DNA of 64,000 nt from an uncultured Trueperaceae bacterium (GCA_937873495.1 CALMXZ010000015.1:1-64000), one strand, 5' to 3'; counted from the stretch's first letter, positions 43,079 through 52,789 are shown. A program made the numbers and translations. The notes: generated by a model from the sequence alone, not told the origin.

Positions 43079-43780
43079 ATGGTAGCGCCCGACTGTTACG
43101 TTCTGAGCACCCGCAGGAGGCCACGTCGTGCTCTAGAACCTATCCCACTCTGGCCGGAGGCTCTCGCCTTCGCCGCCGCACGCCACGGGTCGCAGCAGCG
43201 CGAGGGCACCCGAGTTCCTTACGTCACCCACCTCATGGCGGTGGCTGACACACTCGCCTACTACTACCCAGAACGCGAGCCCCTGATCCTGGCTGGGCTT
43301 CTCCACGATGTGATGGAGGACGCGAACGTTGCGGTCGAGGAGCTGGAGGCGCGCTTCGGTCCGCAGGTGGCCACCCTCGTGCACGCGGTCTCCAAGGACG
43401 ACGTTGCGATGATGAAGGCTCTGGGAGCGTCCATCGAGGTTTTGACGCAATGGAAGACCGAGGACGAGGCGAAGGTGATCTTGTGGCGGGAGCGTCGCAA
43501 GTACATGCTCAGTCATCTGGAATCGCAAGGTCAGGATCCGGACACTCATCGCGACATCTTGCGGTTGAAGGCTGCGGATGCCCACGCCAACTTGGTCTCG
43601 ATACATCGTGACCTTCGCAACCCGATGGTGGGGGAGGGGGTGTGGACGCGGTTCAAGGTGGGGCGGGTCGACAGCCTTTGGTTCTACGAGAAGATCACGG
43701 CAGCGGTCGTTCGGGGCCTGCCAGGCGAGCAGTCGGCGGCCGATCTGGACGAGGCGCTGACAGCGGTCCGGCTAGCCTAG
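43079..43780 (+). CDS. HD-domain protein related to RelA/SpoT hydrolase (MESH-like)
   Basis: About 233 residues. The metal-binding order is as in the SpoT hydrolase domain: RVPYVTHLMAVADTL (His), LLHDVMEDANV (HD and ED), FGPQVATLVHAVSK, and LRLKAADAHANL (the D near the end). There is no synthetase, TGS or ACT domain, so it is a stand-alone small hydrolase, possibly of (p)ppGpp or a related nucleotide. ATG 43079 is chosen because the domain follows; no ribosome site is visible. Confidence 0.8.
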   Translation: MVAPDCYVLSTRRRPRRALEPIPLWPEALAFAAARHGSQQREGTRVPYVTHLMAVADTLAYYYPEREPLILAGLLHDVMEDANVAVEELEARFGPQVATLVHAVSKDDVAMMKALGASIEVLTQWKTEDEAKVILWRERRKYMLSHLESQGQDPDTHRDILRLKAADAHANLVSIHRDLRNPMVGEGVWTRFKVGRVDSLWFYEKITAAVVRGLPGEQSAADLDEALTAVRLA

Positions 43781-43937
43781 GCGCCAGGCGCTTCGCATAT
43801 ACACGAGGAAGTCCGTCTCCTGTTGCACGATCCCATGCATGTACTAGGTGAGGAGGGCAACCCGGTCGTCGACCGCCCTTTCTTGGTCGGCCGTTGGACG
43901 ACATGAACCTGCGCGCGCCTCAACGGCGACTATCAAC

Positions 43938-46900
43938 TCAGTTCACCGCCCCACCCTCCCCGACCCGCCCGCCGGCCCTCACCCGCGCGGCGCCCTCGGC
44001 ATCGCCGCTTTCCTCCAGCACACGCGCGCGTTGTTCCTCGATGTCGCGCAGGTACGGCGTGATGGGCGTCAGCGCGTCGGGCTCGAGGCGCCCCTTGACC
44101 GCGTCGACCTCGGCCAGCAGCTCGCGCGCGGCCTCTAGGTCCGTGCGGTGCAGCGCGTAATCGAGGGCCACCTTCAACGCGAGGAGCAGGCGCCACGCCG
44201 CGCGGGCGCGCGTGTCGCTCGCGCACACGCGCCGCGACAGGTCCACGGCTTCCGTAACGTACTCGTGACCCTCGGCCACCGCGCCTTGCGAGCCAACTAT
44301 CTCGCCCGCACGGGTCAACGAGTAGCCCAGCATGGCGTAGTCAGGCAGCGCGCGCGACCGCTCCGCCACGGTGCGCCGCAGGGCCACGGCCTCCCGGATG
44401 TGCTGTGCCGCGGCCTCGCCCGCTCCCAACCGCTGTTGCAGAACGGTCAGCCGCTCCAGCGCGTCCGCTACGTTGGCCATGGTCCTGGGTGCGTCGGGCG
44501 CTAGGCTCAGGTGCCGGCGCATGAGTTCGAGGACCTCGACCAGCAGCGCTTCCGCGTCTCGCGGGCGCCCCGTGGCCGAGTACGCGTCCGCCAGGTGGTC
44601 GAGGGCGGTCGACAGGCGGATGTCGAGGTCGACGCTCACCGCGCCCTCGGCCAGTGCGCGCAACGTGGCGGCGGCCTGCTCCAGGTCGGGGAGGGCGCCC
44701 CGGGCGTCGCCGCGCAAGAGCGCGTTCGTGCCTACCTCGCTCTGCACGGTGGCGGCCTGCAGGCGCCGCACGGGGTCGTCCTCCAGCGCGAGGAGCTGGT
44801 TCGCGACGCCGAGCGCGTAGCGGTAGGTCTCCAGGGCGTCGTCGAGCCTGCCGTACTCGTCGAACCACGCGGCGTACATGCGGTGGAGGCGCAGCGAGGC
44901 CTCCAGCACCTCGACCTTCGGCTCGAAGCCGTCGAGGCTCTGCACCACGGACACCGCGGCGTTGATCGCCTCCGAGCGCAGCTCCTGGGCGCCGGCCTCC
45001 TCATGGAACTCGGCCACGTCCATGAGGACCTGCGCGTACAGGGCGGCCGACCAGGTGTTCACGTCGTCCTCGTACGCCTCGCCGGTGAGGCGGACCAGGC
45101 GCGTGAGCACGGAGCGGCGCGCCTCGGTGTCTGCGGCGGTCGCCAGTACGTCGTTGGTCGCCCGCAGCCACGCCAGGTCGCCGTCCTGACGCGCGTCGGA
45201 GATGCCCTCCAGGAGCGCCGCCTGCCGCACGGCCAGCCCGTGGGCGACCTGCAGCTCACCCGCCGTCGAGGCCGCGAGCGTGAGCCGGTGCAGCCCGTGG
45301 GCGGCGAGGCGGCGCTCCTCTTCGTCGTCCGAGGTCTCGAACAGATTGGCGGCGAGGCGCATCAGGGCGCGTTCCGCGTCCGCGGTCACCGGGAGGGGCA
45401 GTTCGCCGAGCAGCACCTGCGCGACGACCGCGCGTAGCGCGGCCTCGGCGGCCGCCTCGTCGTGGAACACGGGGAGGAACTCGCGGGCCACGTCCTGGTA
45501 GATGCGCTGGCTGAACGCGCCCCGCTCCTCGGTGAGCCAGGCGACGTAGCCGTGGCGTTGGCAGGCGTCGGCCAGCGCGTGGGCGACGTCGTCGTCGTCG
45601 GACCGTCCGTCGGCTCGATCGTAGGCCTGGTCGTAGGCTCGGTCGTCGGCTTGCCCTTCTGTCCGGCCGCCGGCTTGATCGACCGCCTGACCAGCGCTCG
45701 CGCCGCCCGATCGGCCGCCCACCTGGCCGCCTGCCAGACCCCGGTGCGTCAACTCAACGAGCGCTCCCAGGAACTCCGCTCCTTGCACGCCGGCTAGCGC
45801 CACGGCCTCCTGGACCTCGGCGGGGCTGTTGGCGAAGCGCTCGGCCACGACGTCCTGCAGCTTCACGCTCTTGGCGAGCAGCGTCTCGAGCCCGGCGTCC
45901 GTCAGAGCACCAGTCGGGTCGCGCCCCTCGAACCAGGCGCGGCTGCGCGGGTCGAGCGTCAGGCGCACGATCTCGTCGAGGTACTGCGGGTTGCCGCCGG
46001 CGCGCTCCGTCAGGCGGGCCACCTGCGCAGCCGGCAGGCCGGGCAGGCGTTCGGTGACGAGCGGCTCCAGCCCGGCGATGGGCGCGAGCCTCAGCACCTC
46101 GACCCGCTCGGGCCGTAGTCGGGCCTGGCGGGCGATGATGGCGGCCACGGACGCGTCGACCTCGCCGTCGGCCGCTTCGGCGAACTCGCGTTCCCAGTGC
46201 GTCACCAGCAAGAGCAGCGGCCAGTCGCCTGCCGCCATGGCCTTCAGCAGGGCCTGCACGAACGCGGTGACGCCCGGATCGACGTTCGAGAACTGCGCGT
46301 CGTCGACGAGTATGACCGCGGGCACCGTGCGGCCGCTCGGGCCGTCGAACAGCTTCCCGAGGTCGCCCAACAGTTGGTCCACCAGAGAGTCGCGCCGCTG
46401 GCCGAGCAGCGTGGCGGCGTCGAGCGCCTGGCGGTCCTTGCGCCATGAATCGTGGATGCCCTTGAGCTCGAGCCCGACCTCGCCTGCTTTCTTTATCAGG
46501 CTGAGCACGGGGACGAGGTCGAGGACGGCGTCGACGGCGACGGCCCCACCCATCTTGGCCAGCTGCCCGAGCCGCTGCCGGCGGCGCTGCTCGCGGTGGA
46601 ACGGTTCAAGGTGCGGGACGAGGTAACCGTCGACGTGCGCGGCCAGCGCCCCGGTGGCCACCTGGTTGCGGCCCACCGGGTCGGACAGGCGCACGCCCCA
46701 CCACAGGAACGGCATCTCGGCGGCGGCGTTCCAGCCGGCCGGGGGCGGGTTGACGAGCAGGTTGTTGCCGTCGGTGCCCAGTTCCGCAGGCCAGTAGCCG
46801 CCTTCTGCCTGCTCGGTTTGGACGAGGCGCGCGTAGAACTCCTGCGCCAACCGGGTCTTGCCGAGGCCAGACTCGGCCAGCAGCACGACCACGCGCGGCC

Positions 46901-46976
46901 CAACGCCTTGCTTGACCTCCCGCCAGCGGGACAGCAGGGTGGCCAGGTGGTCTTCGCGGCCGCAGAACGGGGGCAT
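43938..46976 (-). CDS. Large AAA/STAND NTPase with tetratricopeptide repeats
   Basis: 1012 residues. An N-terminal NTPase domain has Walker A LLAESGLGKTRLA (about 31-43) and Walker B VILVDDAQFS (about 217-226), in LuxR/AfsR-like style. Residues ~418-460 are a low-complexity Gly/Gln/Asp/Arg insertion. The C-terminal ~450 residues are helical TPR-type repeats. There is no DNA-binding or effector domain that I can see. It resembles signalling ATPases of the STAND class, where TPRs bind a ligand. Function unknown. Confidence 0.78.
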   Translation of the reverse strand: MPPFCGREDHLATLLSRWREVKQGVGPRVVVLLAESGLGKTRLAQEFYARLVQTEQAEGGYWPAELGTDGNNLLVNPPPAGWNAAAEMPFLWWGVRLSDPVGRNQVATGALAAHVDGYLVPHLEPFHREQRRRQRLGQLAKMGGAVAVDAVLDLVPVLSLIKKAGEVGLELKGIHDSWRKDRQALDAATLLGQRRDSLVDQLLGDLGKLFDGPSGRTVPAVILVDDAQFSNVDPGVTAFVQALLKAMAAGDWPLLLLVTHWEREFAEAADGEVDASVAAIIARQARLRPERVEVLRLAPIAGLEPLVTERLPGLPAAQVARLTERAGGNPQYLDEIVRLTLDPRSRAWFEGRDPTGALTDAGLETLLAKSVKLQDVVAERFANSPAEVQEAVALAGVQGAEFLGALVELTHRGLAGGQVGGRSGGASAGQAVDQAGGRTEGQADDRAYDQAYDRADGRSDDDDVAHALADACQRHGYVAWLTEERGAFSQRIYQDVAREFLPVFHDEAAAEAALRAVVAQVLLGELPLPVTADAERALMRLAANLFETSDDEEERRLAAHGLHRLTLAASTAGELQVAHGLAVRQAALLEGISDARQDGDLAWLRATNDVLATAADTEARRSVLTRLVRLTGEAYEDDVNTWSAALYAQVLMDVAEFHEEAGAQELRSEAINAAVSVVQSLDGFEPKVEVLEASLRLHRMYAAWFDEYGRLDDALETYRYALGVANQLLALEDDPVRRLQAATVQSEVGTNALLRGDARGALPDLEQAAATLRALAEGAVSVDLDIRLSTALDHLADAYSATGRPRDAEALLVEVLELMRRHLSLAPDAPRTMANVADALERLTVLQQRLGAGEAAAQHIREAVALRRTVAERSRALPDYAMLGYSLTRAGEIVGSQGAVAEGHEYVTEAVDLSRRVCASDTRARAAWRLLLALKVALDYALHRTDLEAARELLAEVDAVKGRLEPDALTPITPYLRDIEEQRARVLEESGDAEGAARVRAGGRVGEGGAVN
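45598..45720 (-). repeat. Degenerate tandem repeat encoding the linker of the NTPase
   Basis: A 12-base-scale degenerate repeat (variants of GTCGTAGGCTCG on the plus strand) encodes the DQAYDRA-type linker. It looks like slippage-expanded DNA within an otherwise normal gene. Confidence 0.5.
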
Positions 46977-47047
46977 GGGAGAAAAGTACCAGACGGTGCG
47001 TCGGGTGCGGGGCGGACCGAGAGGACGCCGGCTTCAGTTTAAACCTG

Positions 47048-47146
47048 TCACATCCAGACCCGCCCGGATGCCTCGGTGACGCTAAGGCCAAGGGGCGCAA
47101 GCACGTCTTCCTTGAGGATCGCTCCGGGATGAGGGTGGTCGAACAC
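47048..47146 (-). pseudogene. HigA-type antitoxin remnant
   Basis: About 32 codons reading DHPHPGAILKEDVLAPLGLS and then VTEASGRVWM before a stop. The HPGxILKEDVLxPLGLSVTEA string is the start of the HigA addiction-module antitoxin (XRE family). The remaining helix-turn-helix is lost. Its 5' end abuts the stop of the YfbR-like gene. No HigB toxin is visible next to it. Confidence 0.65.
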
Positions 47147-47151
47147 GATGA

Positions 47152-47832
47152 TCAACCCCTTGCCAGCCGGTACTGTGCCTCGATGCTCGCGAAGAGCCGT
47201 TTGGCGAGCGGCGTGCTCAAGCGCCACTCGGCGCTGAGGAAGAACTCGTCCAGGTGCCTGTGCGAGTCGCGGGACGCTATGAGCACGTCCGCGTCGTAAC
47301 GCGCCTCGCGCTCGTAGCGCAAGGCTTGTAGGCACATGTCGATGAGGTTCATGTCGCGGACGAACACCGCCTCGGCATCGGCCCGGTCCTCGTAGGCGCG
47401 CCACAGGGCGGCGGGGGAGTCGGGGCCTGCGGCCCCGCCCAGCACGGCGGCCGCCCCCGGCAGCAGTTCCAGCACGGCCGCGCGTTCGAGCTCCGCCTTC
47501 TCCGCCTCGGTCACCGCTCGGTCCTCGGTGGCGGCCCGCGCAGCGAAGTCGCCCGTCTTGGCCTCTGCGATGTCGTGCACGACGGCCATCGCCACCGCCC
47601 TCTGCGGGTCGACGCCGGCCTCGGTGGCGAACAGGAGGCACAGGTAGGCGGTGCCCCACGAGTGCGCCGCCACGCTCTCCGGCTCCTGGATCCCGTGCAT
47701 CACCCAGCCTGCGCGCGGCTCGTCCTTGAGGCGCATGGCGGCGTAGGTCAGCTCCAGTAAGCGCTGCACCCCTTCCGGCGCGCTACCGTCTTTCGACATC
47801 GCCGATCGGTCGGTGTCTAGCAGGTCGTCCAT
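47152..47832 (-). CDS. YfbR-like HD-domain hydrolase
   Basis: 226 residues from ATG 47832. The HD signature is spread as ESVAAHSWGTAYLC, VVHDIAEAKTGD and later MNLIDMCLQAL, as in YfbR 5'-nucleotidases and HDDC2. It probably dephosphorylates deoxynucleoside monophosphates. A leftward TAGCCT lies eight bases before the ATG, suggesting leaderless transcription; ATG 47799 is an alternative start. Confidence 0.82.
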   Translation of the reverse strand: MDDLLDTDRSAMSKDGSAPEGVQRLLELTYAAMRLKDEPRAGWVMHGIQEPESVAAHSWGTAYLCLLFATEAGVDPQRAVAMAVVHDIAEAKTGDFAARAATEDRAVTEAEKAELERAAVLELLPGAAAVLGGAAGPDSPAALWRAYEDRADAEAVFVRDMNLIDMCLQALRYEREARYDADVLIASRDSHRHLDEFFLSAEWRLSTPLAKRLFASIEAQYRLARG

Positions 47833-47928
47833 GCTTCGCGAGGCTACCGCATGGTGGTGGGCCGCGAGCCGACGGCCTCGGCGTGTCGGGCTTCTGATCG
47901 CGCCCGTCACCTCATGGCAGCGGGTGCC

Positions 47929-49347
47929 CTACTCCAGCAACTGCTCTTGCACCGCCGCCTCGAAGCCGCCATCCGAGGTGATGAGGCTGGCGACCGCGGC
48001 AACGAGTTCCGTCTCGGTCGCGGCCGCCGGCGCGCTCTGGGCAGGCGCGACGGTGGTCCCGGGGTCGGTGGTATCGACGCGCACCTGCGGCAGCCGCGCG
48101 ACTATCACGTAGGCGAGGCTCGAGCCGATCGTGAGCATGGCCGCGATGGCGAGGGCCGGTCGCGGTCCCATCTGCGTCGCCAACCACCCGAGCGGGCCGG
48201 AGGCGATGGCGATGCCCGCGTAGAACACGAGGGAGTGCACCGACAGCATGGAGGAGCGCCGCGACGACGGGATGGTGTCGTGCAGGAGCGTGTAGTGGGG
48301 GACGTTGGTCGTGGGGAGCACGAAGTAGGCGAGGGCGAGCCCTACCCCGAGGCCCCAGGCGGAGGCCATGGACGCGAAGAGCAGCATGGCGGCGCCCCGT
48401 ATGAGCGTGCTAGCGGCAGCGAGCGCGACGTTGCCGCCGGGGAAGAGCCGACCCCAGCGCATGACGGCGAGGCTGCCGAGGAGGACGGCGACGCCCGATG
48501 CCGTGCCGAGGGCGGCGAACGGCAGGGAATCGTCGGGGCTGTCGCCGAACGTGAAGGCAGCGATGGGCTGCCAGAACGTCTCCAGGCTCACCATGGCCAA
48601 CCCGCTCGCGCCGGCGGCGACGAGCAACCACCTGACCCTGGGTATGCGCTTGGTGAGCCTGCCGGCGTCCATGAGGATGGCCGGGATGGCCTTCACCCCG
48701 ACGAGTTCGCCGCCCTGCGGCTTGACGGGCTCCTGCATGAGGACGTACGTGAACAGCCACACGAGGCCGCGCAGGAGCACGCCGGCGAACAGCGCGATCC
48801 CGAAGCCGGAGAGGGGCCACGGCAGGTCCAGGCCCGCCGTCAGCTTGGGGAGCACGCCCCCCACCGCGGTGCCGATCAGCATGCCGGCCGCCTGATAAAC
48901 CTCGGCGGTGGCGAGGTGCGGTTGCAGCGCGACGTCTGGGTCGAGGCGTTGGAGTTCGTCGACGAACCAGGCCTCGAGCGCTCCAGAATGCAGCGCGGAG
49001 CCGATGGCTTGCAGGAGCGCGTACACGAGCGCGAGGAACGGGCCGCTGACGAACAGCAGCGCCGCGAAGGAAGCCAGCGTGAAGAGCTGCGAGGCCAGGG
49101 CGACTGGCCGGCGCCCGATGGCGTCGGCGAGGCCGCCGGTAGGCAGCTCCAACAACACGACGAACACGGCCCGCAAGGTGAAGGCCAGGCCGATCACGGC
49201 CAGGTCAAGGCCCCGGCCCGTCATATGCAGGACGAGGACCGGCATCGGGACCGCGATAGCCAACTCGAGCAGCCCGACCAGCAACGCGTAGCGTCGCGTC
49301 AGCGCGCCAAGCGGGCCACGGTTCACGGCAGGCGACTGCGCGGCCAT
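47929..49347 (-). CDS. Major facilitator superfamily transporter
   Basis: 472 residues with 12 predicted helices. The MFS loop 2-3 motif appears as LPTGGLADAIGRRPVAL (about 70-86). A central loop separates the two halves, and the ~45-residue C-terminal tail is Ala/Thr-rich. ATG 49347 follows GGGGGAG. The cargo is unknown. Confidence 0.88.
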   Translation of the reverse strand: MAAQSPAVNRGPLGALTRRYALLVGLLELAIAVPMPVLVLHMTGRGLDLAVIGLAFTLRAVFVVLLELPTGGLADAIGRRPVALASQLFTLASFAALLFVSGPFLALVYALLQAIGSALHSGALEAWFVDELQRLDPDVALQPHLATAEVYQAAGMLIGTAVGGVLPKLTAGLDLPWPLSGFGIALFAGVLLRGLVWLFTYVLMQEPVKPQGGELVGVKAIPAILMDAGRLTKRIPRVRWLLVAAGASGLAMVSLETFWQPIAAFTFGDSPDDSLPFAALGTASGVAVLLGSLAVMRWGRLFPGGNVALAAASTLIRGAAMLLFASMASAWGLGVGLALAYFVLPTTNVPHYTLLHDTIPSSRRSSMLSVHSLVFYAGIAIASGPLGWLATQMGPRPALAIAAMLTIGSSLAYVIVARLPQVRVDTTDPGTTVAPAQSAPAAATETELVAAVASLITSDGGFEAAVQEQLLE

Positions 49348-49537
49348 GACCAACTCCCCCTAGCAGGCTCGACCAGTTGTCGATGGCCTGGGGAGCAGTA
49401 GGACCAAGACTCCTCGGACGCCCCCGACCAGATCCAGCGCTCCGTTCGCGCCATCACCCTCTCCTAGCTCTCCCACTTCTTATGGCGCTAATCATAACAG
49501 CGGGGTTCGCCGGCCGGCGCTGGGGTTGGGCGGCAGC

Positions 49538-51763
49538 CTAGACCGCGGTAGGTCGCCCGTCGGTAGTGGCCTTGAGGAGGTAGTACGTGGTCTTCCACCG
49601 TACCTCCTGGTCGGCGAGCTGCGCCCTGAAGGCCCGCTCCACGCGCTGCAGTTCCTCCTCGCTCAGCGCGCGGGCGAGGTGGTCGGCGAAGCTGGGCCGC
49701 GCCGCCCCGCGCTCGAACCAGCCCTCCACGGTCTCCCTGGCCAGACGGCGCGTGTCGGTGAACTCCAGCCGAGTGAGCTGCACGTCGGCGAACCCGGCTT
49801 CGGTGAGCAGTTGGGCTACGGTCTCCGGGGCCGGTCCGATGGTGGCGTTGGCCGGTCCGTAGATGGACTCCTCGGCCGCGGCGAGGCGCTCCGCCAGGTC
49901 GGCCGCCTCGCCGGTCACATCCACCAGCGCGGTGAGCCGTTGAGCACGGCGCGTGTCGACCTCGGCCAGCGCCACGACGCCCCCGGAGGCCATAACGGCA
50001 CGCAGTCCGTCGAGCGCGCGCGGCAGTTCGCTCTCGCCGACGCCGGCGAGCGCTCCTCGCCCGAACGCGGCGTCGAACCGTACCGTCCTCACGAGTTCGC
50101 CTGTCAGGGCCGCAACGTTCGTACGTAGAACGACCGGTCGGTCTAGCTCCGGGAGATTGCTCGCTTGGGCCTCCAGGGCCGCCGCGGCGCCCTCGTCCGG
50201 CTCGAGCGCCCATACCTGGCCCTCGGGGGTGCGGCGCACGGCCTCCCACGTCACCAGCCCGGTGCCGGGCTTCAGGTCGAGGACGAGGTGATGCCTGGCC
50301 AGCGGGGCCAGGCCGAAGAGGGCGTCGCGCAGCTCGCCAAGCCGCTTGCCCCGTGTCGACACGGCCCGCTCCAGCCACCGCTCGCGCTGGCCCGCGCGTG
50401 GCGCCACGGTGAGGACCTCCGGCGTCGGCTCCGCCTCGAGCATGGCCGCGAGCTGCGCTTCGCGCCGGCGCTCCACGTCGGCACGGATGCCGGCCTCGTG
50501 CCCGCTCGAGCTCGGCTGGTAGAAGACCTGGCCCTGCAACGAGGTCGGGAGGTACTGCTGTGCCACCCAGTGGTCGCGGTAGGCGTGCGGGTAGGCGTAG
50601 CCCGCCCCATGCCCGAGCGACTCCTTGTCGCGGTTGCCATCGCGCAGGTGGACGGGCACCTCCGAGTCGCGCTCGCGCTCCACGGCGGCCAGCGCGTCGA
50701 AGAAGGCCAGCGTGCTGTTGGATTTCGGGGCGGTGGCGAGATAGAGCGTCGCCTGCGCCAGGTGGTAGCGGCCCTCGGGCAGGCCGACGTAGTCGTAGGC
50801 CTGCGCCGCCGCGATCGTCTTGGGCAGAGCGGACGGGTCGGCCAGGCCGATGTCCTCGCTGGCCAGCACGAGGAGGCGCCTGAAGATGAAGCGCGGGTCC
50901 TCGCCAGCGTAGACCATCTTGGCGAGCCAGTAGAGGGCCGCGTCGGGGTCTGAGCCGCGCACGCTCTTGATGAACGCGCTGATCGTGTCGAAATGCGCGT
51001 CGCCCTCCTTGTCGTACAGGACGGCCCGGCGCTGGATGGACTCCTCGGCCACCTCCTTGGTGACGCGCACGACGCCGTTCTCGAGCGGCGTGGTCTCGAC
51101 GGCCAGCTCGAGTGCGTTCAGGAGGGCCCGCGCGTCGCCGTTGGCCACGTTGACGAGGTGGTCGAGGGCGTCCTCCGCGAGCTCTACGGCGCGGTTGCCG
51201 TAGCCGCGCTCCTTGTCGCCCAGCGCCTGCCAGGCGACCGCACGCAGGTCGTCCTCGCCCAAGGGCAGGAGCTGGAACACGCGGCTGCGGCTGACGAGCG
51301 CCTTGTTGACCTCGAAGAACGGGTTCTCGGTCGTGGCGCCGACCAGGATGACGGTGCCGTTCTCGACCCACGGCAGGAGCGCGTCCTGCTGCGCCTTGTT
51401 GAAGCGGTGCACCTCGTCGACGAACAGGATGGTCTTGGCGCCAGCCCGGCGCGAGGCTTGCGCCGCAGTGACGGCCTCGCGGATCTCCTTGACGCCGGAG
51501 AGCACGGCGTTGATGGCCGTGAAGCGCGCCCGCGTCGAGTTGGCGATGACCCTGGCGAGCGTCGTCTTGCCCGTGCCGGGCGGCCCGTAGAAGATCAGGG
51601 AGGAGAGCTGGTCGGCCTCGATGGCCCGCCGCAGCAGGCGGCCGGGCCCGATGATATGACCCTGGCCGATGAACTCGGCCAGGGTCCTCGGCCGCATGCG
51701 CGCGGCCAGCGGTTCCGTTGCGGGCGACTCGAAGAGCGAGCCTGGGTGGGGGTCGGCTGGCAT
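49538..51763 (-). CDS. rarA: RarA/MgsA recombination ATPase fused to methyltransferase-like domain
   Basis: 741 residues, well over the ~440 of ordinary RarA. The N-terminal RarA part has Walker A YGPPGTGKTTL (about 58-68), Walker B ILFVDEVHRFNKAQQD, sensor ATTENPFFEV and the MgsA C-terminal region (SASEDIGLADP-type, here LASEDIGLADPSA). From about 475 to 735 a second domain has an SAM-methyltransferase-like layout (LDLKPGTGLVTWEAV near 525, then VWALEPDEGAAAAL). A leaderless-type TAGCAT precedes ATG 51763. RarA acts at stalled replication forks; the role of the fusion is unknown. Confidence 0.88.
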   Translation of the reverse strand: MPADPHPGSLFESPATEPLAARMRPRTLAEFIGQGHIIGPGRLLRRAIEADQLSSLIFYGPPGTGKTTLARVIANSTRARFTAINAVLSGVKEIREAVTAAQASRRAGAKTILFVDEVHRFNKAQQDALLPWVENGTVILVGATTENPFFEVNKALVSRSRVFQLLPLGEDDLRAVAWQALGDKERGYGNRAVELAEDALDHLVNVANGDARALLNALELAVETTPLENGVVRVTKEVAEESIQRRAVLYDKEGDAHFDTISAFIKSVRGSDPDAALYWLAKMVYAGEDPRFIFRRLLVLASEDIGLADPSALPKTIAAAQAYDYVGLPEGRYHLAQATLYLATAPKSNSTLAFFDALAAVERERDSEVPVHLRDGNRDKESLGHGAGYAYPHAYRDHWVAQQYLPTSLQGQVFYQPSSSGHEAGIRADVERRREAQLAAMLEAEPTPEVLTVAPRAGQRERWLERAVSTRGKRLGELRDALFGLAPLARHHLVLDLKPGTGLVTWEAVRRTPEGQVWALEPDEGAAAALEAQASNLPELDRPVVLRTNVAALTGELVRTVRFDAAFGRGALAGVGESELPRALDGLRAVMASGGVVALAEVDTRRAQRLTALVDVTGEAADLAERLAAAEESIYGPANATIGPAPETVAQLLTEAGFADVQLTRLEFTDTRRLARETVEGWFERGAARPSFADHLARALSEEELQRVERAFRAQLADQEVRWKTTYYLLKATTDGRPTAV

Positions 51764-51832
51764 GCGTGTGGCTATGCTAGCCGCTCCAGACCCCCACGAA
51801 CGAAGCGCGCCAGGCGGCGTGCCGCGCGAAGC

Positions 51833-52657
51833 TCAGCGCTGGGGTACGTAGACCTCGAGGTCCAGCGTGTAGGCGCCCTCGCCGTCGAGGCTCCACGCTG
51901 CCACGTACACGACGTAGCTGCCGGGCTTCAGGAGGGTGAACAGAGCGGAGTCGGTGTTGTAGCCGAGCTCTTCGCTGTAATCGGCGTCGTCGTTGCTCGC
52001 GATCTCGTAACCGAACGAGTCGTACACGTACAGGTAGGTGTCGAAGTCGTTCGAGGAGGCCGCGATGCGCAGGGCGGTTGGCTCGGTGAGCTCGAGGAGG
52101 AACGCATGGCTCGGGCCGGTCCAGCCGTACGGCACGGTCGGGTCCGACGTGGACAGGAAGCCGCCGTACTGGCCGGGGGCGCTTATGGGCGTGGCGTCCT
52201 CGATGTTTGCGACGTTCCCCTGGGTGATCATGATCTCGTACTCGCCGAGGTCGTACTGACCGTAGCCGCTCACCACGATGTAGTACTTGCCGGCCGTGTA
52301 CGGGTACACCTGGACGCGCGAGGAGTAGGCGTCGCCGTAGCCGTCGTCGTCGTTCCAGTCGAAGAGGGTGCCGTCCGGGTCGAAGACGCTCACGTAGGTG
52401 TCGAAGTCGTAGCTTGACACGGTGACGGTGAACTCCTCGTCCACCCCGGCCTCGTACGTGTAGATGTCGAGGTGCGAGCCGTCCTTGTAGTTCTGGCCGT
52501 CGGAGGCGTCGAGCTGGCCGGTCACGCTCACGCCTGCTTGAAGCTTGGTGAGCTGGGAGACGTAGTAGTTGGGGACGTTGAACGGCCGCTGGGCCCCGGC
52601 CAGCGCGACCGTGGCGAAGGTCAGGGCGATCAGGAGTCGGGTGAGCGTACGTGGCAT
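51833..52657 (-). CDS. Secreted protein with two PPC-type domains
   Basis: 274 residues. A signal peptide is cleaved near AGA, before Q. Two copies of a bacterial pre-peptidase C-terminal-like domain follow (about 40-130 and 150-270). Each has an FDTYV/LYV core (YDFDTYVSVFDPDGTLFDWNDDD; NDFDTYLYVYDSFGYEIASNDDAD) and a Y-IVVSGY or YVVYVAAW strand. The acidic DDD runs may bind calcium. No protease domain is attached. ATG 52657 follows AAAGGA. Confidence 0.82.
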   Translation of the reverse strand: MPRTLTRLLIALTFATVALAGAQRPFNVPNYYVSQLTKLQAGVSVTGQLDASDGQNYKDGSHLDIYTYEAGVDEEFTVTVSSYDFDTYVSVFDPDGTLFDWNDDDGYGDAYSSRVQVYPYTAGKYYIVVSGYGQYDLGEYEIMITQGNVANIEDATPISAPGQYGGFLSTSDPTVPYGWTGPSHAFLLELTEPTALRIAASSNDFDTYLYVYDSFGYEIASNDDADYSEELGYNTDSALFTLLKPGSYVVYVAAWSLDGEGAYTLDLEVYVPQR

Positions 52658-52789
52658 GCGCGTTCCTTTCGCGGTGGCGGCGGTGGTCGAGTGCCCGGTG
52701 TGCCCGTCCGACTCGTGCGGCTCGGGCTGGAGGCGTTATGCGTCACGATTCTACGGTAGCCTCATTCGTTCACGGTAGGCTAGGCCCTC

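Noticed and set aside
43781-43937. Possible small gene between the HD protein and the NTPase
   Set aside because: Only a ~24-codon frame without homology or a ribosome site.
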